From contig JAVRFU010000143.1 in assembly GCA_032717465.1 (NCBI GenBank), positions 1 to 64,000 of the forward strand: DNA of 64,000 nucleotides, read 5' to 3'. This stretch comes from Coenobita brevimanus. Taxonomy: Eukaryota; Arthropoda; Malacostraca; Decapoda; Coenobitidae. Below, piece after piece: positions 42,490-54,469 of this stretch (positions are counted from its first letter, which is position 1; each line of letters opens with the position of its first letter). The notes under the pieces are model-generated. The model saw only the letters and a list, made by a program, of their open reading frames with translations. It ran no database searches and was not told the origin of the DNA. The translations under genes and the position numbers were made by a program.

Positions 42490-43090
42490 CAGCTTAATGG
42501 CTTATGTGCACATGACACTACATACATATACAGTATACATTCATTCGTAACCAAAGGTAATGGATCGTTATGTACAATGACTACCTACCTACCTACATAC
42601 ATACATACATATACATACGTGGCCAAAGGTAATGGATCACTAAGTGTACATGACTACATACATACATATTTACGTACATATATACGTAACCAAAGGTCAT
42701 ATGCACATGACATAAGTAACCCAAAGTAATGGATTATGTGCACATGACACTGCATACGTACATACATACCTAACCAGGGGTAATGGATCGTTATACACTA
42801 CTTAGATACATACAGACGTAACCAGTCAGTGGATCATTATGTGCGGTTCGTACATACATACATAAAGTTATTGGATCATATGCACATGACTACATATAAA
42901 TACGTACATGCATATATAGAGACAACCGAAGTCAAGGGATCATTATGTGCACATGACACATAGATAGATACATACATAATGGTAATGGATTATGTGCACA
43001 TGACACTACGTACATGCATACATAGGTATACACGTAACCATAGGTAATGGATCATGTGCACATGACATACATACATACATAGGCTAACCA
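42490..43090 (-). repeat. ATGT-based satellite, inverted orientation
   Basis: Plus strand reads ACATACATACAT, CGTAACCAAAGGTAATGGAT and TATGTGCACATGACAC, the reverse complement of the 40490-42000 unit. Confidence 0.9.
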
Positions 43091-43094
43091 GAGT

Positions 43095-43850
43095 TAACCC
43101 TAGGGAAGAAAATTATACCAAAAATACAAGACTACATTTTATCAGTACAAATTAAACCATATGGAAATGTAAATATAAGACATCCTTGATATATCTACCC
43201 AAAACTAGTAAAGAAATGGTGCCATTAGTACTAGTTTGGACTAAATTCTAAACAGGAACTATAACAAATTAGTGGAATGTGAGTCATTTGTATTGCATTG
43301 TGAATTAGGGGCAACAAGGCCCCAATTAACCCTTGTTGAACAATCATGGAATGTCAGCATGGCTGTCCAGCGAACGCAGCCATCTACCCTAAGTGAATGA
43401 TAGTTGGTATTTATTGTACGTGCGTTTTCAGGTTTATGCTAATGATACATATATATGTTATGTACTGTAATGCATTTTGTATGTGAATTTATTGATACAT
43501 GTGTATTGTGTCATTACAACATGTACACTCGCTCCTGAGAGTATCGGTGCAGAATATGGGTTAAATATTACGACACACTGAACAAAGGAAACTGGAAATT
43601 ACGGTTCTGTCCTCTCACACGCAGGGATCTCTGACGATAGATGACTGCTATATCAGATACCTCTTATGTCCTTCATAATGAGTAGGCAATGGCCGTAAAT
43701 GTTATAATATATACAGGTCTTAACGGGCTATCACTGCCACATGGTCGAATCATTCCCGATGACATCGGACCCACAGTGCACCGATACTCTCTGCAGCGAG
43801 TACACATATTACATATATGTATATTTTTCTATTTTCTTATCGGTAAAACT
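43095..43850. other. No gene recognised
   Basis: AT-rich sequence without recognised repeats, up to the array start. Confidence 0.4.
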
Positions 43851-43920
43851 ACATACACATTCATAGATACATGATTACATACATGCATACATTCTTGCAT
43901 ACATACATATATACGTAACC

Positions 43921-45830
43921 ACAACAAAGAGACACCATACCCTCAAACAACAAGCACTGTCATCAATCACTTTTCACAAGTCAGCCATCTAAACCACCAT
44001 CCCAAAGACCGGCGTATCATCCGACGTAAGCGACAGTTCCCCACAAACTCAGACTACGCACCTTTCACTTATAACCAGACGAAGCACGTCATTAACAACC
44101 TCAAGCACTCATCTGCCGGTGGACCAGACAACATAAGCAACATTCACCTTAAACACCTATGACCACAAGGCATACAAGCACTCGCCAACATATCAAACAA
44201 CAGCTACTCACACAACATAATACCCAACATCTTGAAGCATGGCAATATCATCACTAACCCTAAACCCAGCAAAGACTCCACGTTACCCTCGTCACATCGC
44301 CCCATCACACTCCTCTGCACCCCTTCTTAAGTCACTGAACGACTGATAGTACAACAAGTCACACCTTACATTCCCCTAGCCCAGTCACATCATGGCTTTA
44401 GGCCACTACACTCCACAAACACCCTTCTTACAGACCTTACACAGAGAGTTTTCGATGGCATGAATTCAGCTAGGCCACCACACAGAACAATCCTAATCAC
44501 ACTAGACATTAGCAGAGCTTTTGATGCCATCCCCCGCCACAACCTCACAAACAAAATACTCAAACATGCACAATAAGAAAACGATGGCTGGCAAACTACT
44601 TAGCAGGCAGATGTGCACACGTAACATTTGCCGGTCAGTCTTCTGACCCGTACACTCTTTAACCTATACATACACGACGTACCCGCACCCTACACACCAC
44701 AGATACACATAGCTTGCTATGCAGATGATATAACACGTACGCACCAAAACGCAAACACAGCTGCACACATCATTCAACCTTACCTCAACACTGCACGAAT
44801 GGTTCACCACAAACAGGCTCAAACTAGCCCCAGCCAAATCTACAGTGACTCTTCTCACAAACTGGACAGCAGAACATTCACATCCCACACCTCACCACAA
44901 ACAACACTCCCCTACCACACACACACAAAATCCTTGGTGTAAAGCCGGGTACACACGCGAACAGAACATCGTAACTTAACCCCGTCGTGTAACAAAAACG
45001 CCTATGTGGACGGGACCTCGTAACGTCACTGGTAACAACCGAGCGAACATATATGTTATGCGTTGAGCTTCGCTACCGATCCACCAATTGTCGGTTTTTG
45101 CGCGTCGCATCAAACGATGTTACAGGGTGAGGTTACGCAATGTGTGGACGGGACGTGTGTCCGACACCTATCAACTGGGTACAGCCGCTACGCCGAGTCT
45201 GCTCAGTAATCAGTATGAGGCTGGTCCCTAAACAAAAATATATAACACAGGTTTTTAGAGTAATGTACCACTGTGACTGCCCCCATTTTCTTTCCTTTCT
45301 CCTCTTCACTGTATGATAATGTATATAAATATACGCGGCAGCTGCGACAGGTAAACTTGCCATTGTGAGAACAACCTCCAACACGGACTGACTCCCACTG
45401 TTAGAGGTGGGACGCATGACAGCTAATGACGCGACGAGGTTCGGTTACGAACTCATCATTTCCACACCTTGTTACCCCTATCTTCGTTGCCCAACACGGC
45501 CTTGTTACGATACGGTGTTCTGTTCGCGTGTGTGTACCCGGCTTAACATACAGTACATCAGTGTCATTTAAACAACACATCACAAACATTAAAGTAACAC
45601 CAAGACTCAGTGCCTGGAGGTCACTTGCCCATACAACATTCGGACACAACAAAGAAACCATCACCACAGTATACAAACAATACATACGTACAGTGATGAA
45701 TTATGCAAGCCCTGCCTGGGCTTCTAACCTCACCAAAACACACTACAACACTCTACAGACCATACAGAACAAGGCCCTAAAAATACTCACACGCTGCACA
45801 GCTACCACACCCACAGCCTGGCACTGCTGA
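43921..45830 (+). pseudogene. LINE-J (jockey-like) RT remnant, array unit 1
   Basis: Order: HFSQVSHLNHH-equivalent region, SSHRPITLLCTPS-equivalent sequence, then SQSHHGFRPLHSTNTLL, motif A as LDISRAFDAIPRH, YADD at 44718-44729, and LKLAPAKSTVTLLTN. The MITE at 44943-45543 interrupts the frame between ILGV and TYSTSVSF. RT part 2 then ends TVYKQYIRTVMNYASPAW and ASNLTKTHYNTLQTIQNKAL. Stops are present after the IHLKHL, CTPS and KHAQ segments and a frameshift follows YADD, so it is dead. The family is a jockey-superfamily non-LTR element. Confidence 0.9.
44943..45543. mobile_element. Harbinger-like MITE, unit 1
   Basis: Inverted ends AGCCGGGTACACACGCGAAC and the inverse of AGCCGGGTACACACACGCGA, flanked by TAA on both sides, a 3-bp PIF/Harbinger-type target. 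Removing it with one TAA restores GGTGTAACATAC, reading G-V-T-Y in the LINE-J frame. Inside, a minus-strand frame at 45133-45417 has AAAAYIYIHYHTVKRRKERKW, basic residues resembling the start of Harbinger transposases, so it may be a deletion derivative. Confidence 0.88.
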
Positions 45831-46490
45831 GCCACTCACGGACATTGAGGGGACTGGCACCGCCTCTTGTGGTATCACACTAACATTAGGAGGTGCCTTT
45901 TGCGGCGTCACTATAACACGAGTCAGATATACCTGTATCTCCCACATTTTCAGTACATTGTATCACAGTCTCCGGTTCTTCACCATCCGTGTCAATATCG
46001 TGGCTATCTAGGGGTTCCATTATAATTTCCTAAGGGAAAATGGTACTATTGACCATATCCTCCAACTGCTGGTCAGTCAACGGCCGTGGTCTTGAGCGTG
46101 ACATAATGACTTATCGTGACTGGTGTAAAAATAGAAAACAAAACACACGCAAATTAGCCACACACACTGTTAGATGTTACGACTAGTAATATCAAACCAT
46201 ATTTCAGCTCTAGACACTCACTGATGTTCAGTAGATTAGCACACAAGCGTAGGTAATGACTGTCAAAATATTTGTGACAGACAAGGTCTCCTTCACTATC
46301 GGTAAGGGTACCACTGCTACTTGCCACGACGTAAATTTACGGAGGATGTGGGGATCACGTGTACTCCCTCGCATCTGATCCAGGACTGCTGGTCCTGCAT
46401 GCCATTGTTGCTATGAATGCTTCAATTGTCGTGTTATTGGCGGAAGTTCAAAGCCCCGAATCACTGTGGTATCAATTGGATCCAGAGTAC
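45831..46490 (-). pseudogene. 660-bp block, possible piggyBac-like N-terminus, unit 1
   Basis: The minus strand opens at about 46102 with MSRSRPRPLTDQQLEDMV, then a TAG, then IIMEPLDSHDIDTDGEEPET. This acidic N-terminus after SRRRPLT-like residues resembles piggyBac transposases, but no catalytic domain is present. Upstream on the minus strand lie sequences with no assignment. The assignment is uncertain. Confidence 0.3.
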
Positions 46491-46499
46491 TTGTCATTC

Positions 46500-46870
46500 G
46501 ATCGTTATGTGCATATGACAACACACATACATTCATAGATACATGATTACGTACATGCATACATTCTTGCATACATACATATATACGTAACCCAAGGTAA
46601 GGGATGATGTGCACATGACACATACATACAGACATAACCAAAGGTAAGGGATCATTGTGTACGCATGACATACATACATTACTAAAATTAATGGATCGTA
46701 TGCACATGACACATACATACATGTGTAACCAATGTTGATGGATTGGTATGTGCACATGGCATACAATTATACATACGGTACATAAATAACCAGAGTTATT
46801 GGATCATGTGCACGTAACACTATATACATACATACAGACGTAGAGTTAATGGATCATTATGTGCACATGC
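46500..46870 (-). repeat. ATGT satellite block, array unit 2
   Basis: TACATACATACGTAACC, AAAGGTAAGGGATCATTGTG and GTGCACATGACA units in inverted orientation. Confidence 0.9.
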
Positions 46871-46879
46871 CATGGATAC

Positions 46880-49070
46880 ATGTGTACTTCACACCAGAAA
46901 TTCAAGGCCTCATCAAACAACGGGACACACTACGACACTCCCCAACACTCCATACACAAGACACCGTACAACAAATACAAATGCAAGACCTCAACACTCA
47001 AATAAACAATAAAATATCAGAACAGCAAGCACAAAACTGGAAAAATTACCTCCAAACACTTGACCGCAAAACATCAGCAAAGTCTACGAAACACTAAACA
47101 GCATCACACTTTCCAACAGCAACACCACACAATCACACGCTGTCATCACAACAAAGAGACACCATACCCTCAAAGAACAAGCACTGTCATCAATCACTTT
47201 TCACAAGTCAGCCATCTAAACCACCATTCCAAAGACCGGCGTATCATCCGACGTTAGCGACAGTTCCCCACAAACTCAGACTACGCACCTTTCACTTATA
47301 ACCAGACGAAGCACGTCATTAACAACCTCAAGCACTCATCTGCCGGTGGACCAGACAACATAAGCAACATTCACCTTAAACACCTATGACCACAAGGCAT
47401 ACAAGCACTCACCAACATATCAAACAACAGCTACTCATACAACATAATACCCAACATCTTGAAGCATGGCAATATCATCACTAACCCTAAACCCAACAAA
47501 GACCCTACGTTACCCTCGTCACATCGCCCCATCACACTCCTCTGCACCCCTTCTTAAGTCACTGAACGACTGACACTACAACTAGTCACACCTCACATTC
47601 CCCTAGCCCAGTCACATCATGGCTTTAGGCCACTACACTCCACAAACACCCTTCTTACAGACCTTACACAGAGAGTTTTCGATGGCATGAATTCAGCTAG
47701 GCCACCACACAGAACAATCCTAATCACACTAGACATTAGCAAAGCTTTTGATGCCATCCCCCGCCACAGCCTCACAAACAAAATACTCAAACATGCACAA
47801 TAAGAAAACGATGGCTGGCAAACTACTTAGCAGGCAGATGTGCACACGTAACATTTGCCGGTCAGTCTTCTGACCCGTACACTCTTTAAGCTATACATAC
47901 ACGACGTACCCACACCCCACGCACCACAGATACACATAGCTTGCTATGCAGATGATATAACAATACGCACCAAAACGCAAACACAGCTGCACACATCATT
48001 CAACCTTACCTCAACACACTACACGAATGGTTCACCACAAACAGGCTCAAACTAGCCCCAGCCAAATCTACAGTGACGCTTCTCTCAAACTGGACAGCAT
48101 AACATTCACATGCCACACCTCACCATAAACAACACTCCCCTACCACACACACACACACAAAATCCTTGGTGTAAAGCGGGTACACACACGCGAACAGAAC
48201 ATCGTAACGTAACCCCGTCGTGTAACAAAAACGCCTGTGTGAACGGGACCTCGTAACGTCACTGGTGACACCCGAGCGAACATATATGTTATGCGTTGAG
48301 CTTCGCTGCCGATCCACCAATTGTCGGTTTTTGCGCGTCGCATCAAACGATGTTACAGGGTGAGGTTACGCAATGTGTGGACGGGACGTGTGTCCGACAC
48401 CTATCAACTGGGTACAGCCGCTACGCCGAGTCTGCTCAGTAATCAGTATGAGGCTGGTCCCTAAACAAAAATATATATAACAGGTTTTTAGAGTAATGTA
48501 CCACTGTGACTGCCCCCATTTTCTTTCCTTTCTCCTCTTCACTGTATGATAATGTATATAAATATACGCGGCAGCTGCGACAGGTAAACTTGCCATTGTG
48601 TGAACAACCTCCAAACACGGACTGACTCCGACTGTTAGAGGTGGGACGCATGACAGCTAATGACGCGACGAGGTTCGGTTACGAACTCATCATTTCCACA
48701 CCTTGTTACCCCTATCTTCGTTGCCCAACACGGCCTTGTTACGATACGGTGTTCTGTTCGCGTGTGTGTACCCGGCTTAACATACAGTACATCAGTGTCA
48801 TTTAAACAACACATCACAAACATTAAAGTAACACCAAGACTCAGTGCCTGGAGGTCACTTGCCCATACAACATTCGGACACAACAAAGAAACCATCACCA
48901 CAGTATACAAACAATACATACGTACAGTGATGAATTATGCAAGCCCTGCCTGGGCTTCTAACCTCACCAAAACACACTACAACACTCTACAGACCATACA
49001 GAACAAGGCCCTAAAAATACTCACACGCTGCACAGCTACCACACCCACAGCCTGGCACTGCTGAGCCACT
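46880..49070 (+). pseudogene. LINE-J RT remnant, array unit 2
   Basis: The longest 5' part of any unit: it starts with EIQGLIKQRDTLRHSP and NKISEQQAQNWKNYLQTLDR, then the same order as unit 1 with motif A DISKAFDAIPRH and YADD at 47945-47956, here with the frame after YADD preserved as ITIRTKTQTQ. The MITE interrupts at 48174, and part 2 runs 48781-49064. It shares stops with unit 1. Confidence 0.9.
48175..48777. mobile_element. Harbinger-like MITE, unit 2
   Basis: Same position and TAA flanks as unit 1; the left end has lost one C (AGCGGGTACACACACGCG). Confidence 0.88.
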
Positions 49071-49740
49071 CACGGACATTGAGGGGACTGGCACCGCCTC
49101 TTGTGGTATCACACTAACATTAGGAGGTGCCTTTTGCGGCGTCACTATAACACGAGTCAGATATACCTGTATCTCCCACATTTTCAGTACATTGTATCAC
49201 AGTCTCCGGTTCTTCACCATCCGTGTCAATATCGTGGCTATCGAGGGGTTCCATTATAATTTCCTAAGGGAAAATGGTACTATTGACCATATCCTCCAAC
49301 TGCTGGTCAGTCAACGCCCGTGGTCTTGAGCGTGACATAATGACTTATCGTGACTGGTGTAAAAATAGAAAACAAAACACACGCAAATTAGCCACACACA
49401 CTGTTAGATGTTACGACTAGTAATATCAAACCATATTTCAGCTCTAGACACTCACTGATGTTCAGTAGATTAGCACACAAGCGTAGGTAATGACTGTCAA
49501 AATATTTGTGACAGACAAGGTCTCCTTCACTATCGGTAAGGGTACCACTGCTACTTGCCACGACGTAAATTTACGGAGGATGTGGGGATCACGTGTACTC
49601 CCTCGCATCTGATCAACGACTGCTGGTCCTGCATGCCAGTGTCGCTATGAATGCTTCAATTAACGTGTTATTGGCGGAAGTTCAAAGCCCCGAATCACTG
49701 TGGTATCAATTGGATGCAGAGTTACTTGTCATTCGATCGT
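49071..49740 (-). pseudogene. 660-bp block, unit 2
   Basis: Close copy of 45831-46490 with the same minus-strand MSRSRPRALTDQQLED start and the same in-frame TAG. Confidence 0.3.
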
Positions 49741-49744
49741 TATG

Positions 49745-50070
49745 TGCATATGACAACACACATACATTCATAGATACATGATTACATACATGCATACATT
49801 TTTGCATACATACATATATACGTAACCCAAGGTAAGGGATGATGTGCACATGACACATACATACAGACATAACCAAGGGTAAGGGATCATTGTGTACACA
49901 TGACATACATTCATTACTAAAATTAATGGATCGTATGCACATGACACATACATACATGTGTAACCAATGTTGATGGATTGGTATGTGCACATAACACTAT
50001 ATACCTATACATACATATAGATGTAGAGTTAATGGATCATTATGTGCACATGCCATGGATACATGTGTAC
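49745..50070 (-). repeat. ATGT satellite block, array unit 3
   Basis: Inverted-orientation units, close to those at 46500 and 52510. Confidence 0.9.
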
Positions 50071-51835
50071 GCAAGAACTCAACACTCAAATAAACAATAA
50101 AATATCAGAACAGCAAGCACTAAACTGGAAAAATTACCTCCAAACACTTGACCGCAAAACATCAGCAAAGTCTACGAAACACTAAACAGCATCACACTTT
50201 CCAACAGCAACACCACACAATCACACGCTGTCATCACAACAAAGAGACACCATACCCTCAAACAACAAGCACTGTCATCAATCACTTTTCACAAGTCAGC
50301 CATCTAAACCACCGTCCCAAAGACCGACGTATCATCCGACGTAAGCGACAGTTCCCCACAAACTCAGACTACGCACCTTTCACTTATAACCAGACGAAGC
50401 ACGTCACTAACAACCTCAAGCACTCATCTGCCGGTGGACCAGACAACATAAGCAACATTCACCTTAAACACCTATGACCACAAGGCATACAAGCACTCGC
50501 CAACATATCAAACAACAGCTACTCACAACATAATACCCAACATCTTGAACCATGGCAATATCATCACTAACCCTAAACCCAACAAAGACCCTACGTTACC
50601 CTCGTCACATCGCCCCATCACACTCCTCTGCACCCCTTCTTTAGTCACTGAACGACTGATAGTACAACAAGTCACACCTCACATTCCATTAGCCCAGTCA
50701 CATCATGGCTTTAGGCCACTACACTCCACAAACACCCTTCTTACAGACCTGAAATTCAACCTTACCTCAGCACACTACACGAATGGTTCACCACAAACAG
50801 GCTCAAACTAGCCCCAGGCAAATCTACAGTGACTCTTCTCACAAACTGCACAGCAGAACTGTCACATCCCACACCTCACCATAAACAACACTCCCCTACC
50901 ACACACACACACACACACACAAAATCCTTGGTGTAAAGCGGGTACTCACACGCGAACAGAACATCGTAACTTAACCCCGTCGTGTAACAAAAACGCCTAT
51001 GTGGACGGGACCTCGTAACGTCACTGGTAACACCCGAGCGAACATATATGTTATGCGTTGAGCTTCGCTGCCGATCCACCAATTGTCGGTTTTTGCGCGT
51101 CGCATCAAAGGATGTTACAGGGTGAGGTTACGCAATGTGGGGACGGGACGTGTGTCCGCCACCTATCAACTGGGTACAGCCGCTACACCGAGTCTGCTCA
51201 GTAATCAGTATGAGGCTGGTCCCTAAACATAAAAATATATAACACAGGTTTTTAGAGTAATGTACCACTGTGACTGCCCCCATTTTCTTTCCTTTCTCCT
51301 CTTCACTGTATGATACTGTATATAAATATACGCGGCAGCTGCGACAGGTAAACTTGCCATTGTGAGAACAACCTCCAAACACGGACTGACTCCGACTGTT
51401 TGAGGTGGGACGCATGACAGTTCGCGACGCGACGAGGTTCGGTTACAGACTCATCATTTCCACTCCTTGTTACCCGTATATTCGTCGCCCAACACGGCAT
51501 TGTTACGATACGGTGTTCTGTTCGCGTGTGTGTACCCGGCTTAACATACAGTACATCAGTGTCATTTAAACAACACATCACAAACATTAAAATAACACTA
51601 AGACTCAATGCCTCGAGGTCACTTGCCCATACAACATTCGGACACAACAAAGAAACCATCACCACAGTATACAAACAATACATACGTACAGTGATGAATT
51701 ATGCAAGCCCTGCCTGGGCTTCTAACCTCACCAAAACACACTACAACACTCTACAGACCATACAGAACAAGGCCCTAAAAATACTCACACGCTGCACGGC
51801 TACCACACCCACAGCCTGGCACTGCTGAGCCACTC
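50070..51835 (+). pseudogene. LINE-J RT remnant, array unit 3, RT core deleted
   Basis: Runs normally through SSHRPITLLCTPSLVTERL (here the stop of other units is TTA Leu) to STNTLLTDL at about 50750, then joins directly to FNLTSAHYTNGS, losing roughly 300 bp that hold motif A and YADD. The MITE interrupts at 50936 and part 2 runs 51545-51828. Confidence 0.9.
50937..51541. mobile_element. Harbinger-like MITE, unit 3
   Basis: Same TAA-flanked position, 605 bp, slightly more diverged than units 1 and 2. Confidence 0.88.
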
Positions 51836-52510
51836 ACGGACATTGAGGGGACTGGCACTGCCTCTTGTGGTATCACACTAACATTAGGAGGTGCCTTTTG
51901 TGGCGTCACTATAACACGAGTCAGACGTACTTGTATCTCCCACATCTTCAGTACATTGTATCACAGTCTCCGGTTCTTCACCATCCGTGTCAATATCGTG
52001 GCTATCTAGGGGTTCCATTATAATTTCCTAAGGGAAAATGGTACTATTGACCATATCCTCCAACTGCTGGTCAGTCAACGCCCGTGGTCTTGAGCGTGAC
52101 ATAATGACTTATCATGACTGGTGTAAAAATAGAAAACAAAACACACACAAATTAGCCACACACACTGTTAGATGTTACGACTAGTAATATCAAACCATAT
52201 TTCAGCTCTAGACACTCACTGATGTTCACTAGATTAGCGCACAAGCGTAGGTAATGACTGTCAAAATATTTGTGACAGACAAGGTCTCCTTCACTATCGG
52301 TAACCATGTTTCCAAATGGTACCACTGCTACTTGCCACGACGTAAATTTACGGAGGATGTGGGGATCACGTGTACTCCCTCGCATCTGATCCACGACTGC
52401 TGGTCCTGCATGCCAGTGTTGCTATGATTGCTTCAATTAACGTGTAATTGGCGGAAGTTCAAAGCCCCGAATCACTGTGGTATCAATTGGATGCAGAGTT
52501 ACTTGTCATT
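51836..52510 (-). pseudogene. 660-bp block, unit 3
   Basis: As in units 1 and 2, but with about 13 extra bases near 52305 (GGTAACCATGTTTCCAAATG) that lengthen the minus-strand frame to 52394-52152, reading WQVAVVPFGNMVTDSEGD. This probably shows the ancestral state. Confidence 0.3.
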
Positions 52511-52840
52511 CGATCGTTATGTGCATATGACAACACACATACATTCATAGATACATGATTACATACATGCATACATTCTTGCATACATACATATATACGT
52601 AACCAAAGGTAAGGGTCATGTGCACATGACACATACATACAGACATAACCAAAGGTAAGGGATCATTGTGTACACATGACATACATACATTACTAAAATT
52701 AATGGATCGTATGCACATGACACATACATGTGTAACCAATGTTGATGGATTGGTATGTGCACATAACACTATATACTTATACATACATATAGATGTAGAG
52801 TTAATGGATCATTATGTGCACATGCCATGGATACATGTGT
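52510..52840 (-). repeat. ATGT satellite block, array unit 4
   Basis: Inverted-orientation units as before. Confidence 0.9.
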
Positions 52841-52849
52841 ACGCAAGAA

Positions 52850-54030
52850 CTCAACACTCAAATAAACAATAAAATATCAGAACAGCAAGCACTAAACTAA
52901 AAATTACCTCCAAACACTTGACCGCAAAACATCAGCAAAGTCTACGAAACACTAAACAGCATCACACTTTCCAACAGCAACACCACACAATCACACGCTG
53001 TCATCACAACAAAGAGACACCATACCCTCAAACAACAAGCACTGTCATCAATCACTTTTCACAAGGCAGCCATCTAAACCACCATCCCAAAGACCGGCGT
53101 ATCATCCGACGTAAGCGACAGTTCCCCACAAACTCAAACTACGCACCTTTCACTTATAACCAGACGAAGCACGTCATTAACAACCTCAAGCACTCATCTG
53201 CCGGTGGACCAGACAACATAAGCAACATTCTCCTTAAACACCTATGACCACAAGGCATACAAGCACTCGCCAACATATCAAACAACAGCTACTCATACAA
53301 CATAATACCCAACATCTTGAAGCATGGCAATATCATCACTAACCCTAAACCCAACAAAGACCCCACGTTACCCTCGTCACATCGCCCCATCACACTCCTC
53401 TGCACCCCTTCTTAAGTCACTGAACGACTGACACTACAACAAGTCACACCTCACATTCCCCTAGCCCAGTCACATCATGGCTTTAGGCCACTACACTCCA
53501 CAAACACCCTTCTTACAGACCTTACACAGAGAGTTTTCGATGGCATGAATTCAGCTAGGCCACCACACAGAACAAGCCTAATCTCACTAGACATTAGCAA
53601 AGCTTTTGATGCCATCCCCTGCCACAACCTCACAAACAAAATACTCAAACATGCACAGTAAGAAAACGATGGCTGGCAAACTACTTAGCAGGCAGATGTG
53701 CACACGTAACATTTGCCGGTCAGTCTTCTGACCCGTACACTCTTTAACCTATACATGCACGGCGTACCCACACCCCACACACCACAGATACAAATAGCAT
53801 GCTATGCAGATGATATAACAATACGCACCAAAACGCAAACACAGCTGCACACATCTTTCAACCTTACCTCAACACTACACGAATGGTTCACCACAAACAG
53901 GCTCAAACTAGCCCCAGCCAAATCTACAGTGACGCTTCTCACAAACTGGACAACAGAACAGTCACATGCCACACCTCACCATAAACAACACTCCCCTACC
54001 ACACACACACACACAAAATCCTTGGTGTAA
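52850..54030 (+). pseudogene. LINE-J RT remnant, array unit 4
   Basis: Same order as unit 2; motif A reads LDISKAFDAIPCH (Arg to Cys), YADD near 53804-53815, then ITIRTKTQTQ. It ends at the MITE; part 2 is missing because the array stops. Confidence 0.9.
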
Positions 54031-54378
54031 AGCGGGTACACACACGCGAACAGAACATCGTAACGTAACCCCGTCGTGTAACAAAAACGCCTATGTGGAC
54101 GGGACCTCGTAACGTCACTGGTAACACCCGAGCGAACATATGTTATGCGTTGAGCTTCGTTGCCGATACACCAATTGTCGGTTTTTGCGCGTCGCATCAA
54201 AGGATGTTGCAGGGTGAGGTTATGCAATGTGTGGACAGGACGTGTGTCCGACACCTATCAACTGGGTACAGCCGCTACGCCGAGTCTGCTCAGTAATCAG
54301 TATGAGGCTGGTCCCTAAACAAAAATATATGACACAGGTTTTTAGAGTAATGTACCACTGTGACTGCCCCCATTTTTT
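54031..54378. mobile_element. Harbinger-like MITE, unit 4, truncated
   Basis: Left end and about 350 bp match the other copies, ending at GTGACTGCCCCCATTTTTTC where the array junction lies. Confidence 0.85.
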
Positions 54379-54469
54379 CATATCCTCTTACACTGTATGA
54401 TAATGGTATATGCATGATACTACCTTTTCATAATACTTCCAATTGTAACCTTACTAAAAATCGATAACC

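Larger units (their letters stand above)
43856..54378 (+). repeat. Four-unit tandem array of a composite element
   Basis: Anchors (ACAACAAAGAGACACC) at 43921, 47148, 50236 and 53006 give periods of 3,227, 3,088 and 2,770 bp. A full unit has: an ATGT satellite block, a LINE-J RT part 1, a MITE of about 603 bp, RT part 2, and a 660-bp block. Unit 1 lacks most of the satellite block and the LINE start; unit 4 stops inside the MITE at about 54378. All share the same MITE position and most of the same stop codons, so a single dead composite was duplicated. Confidence 0.93.
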
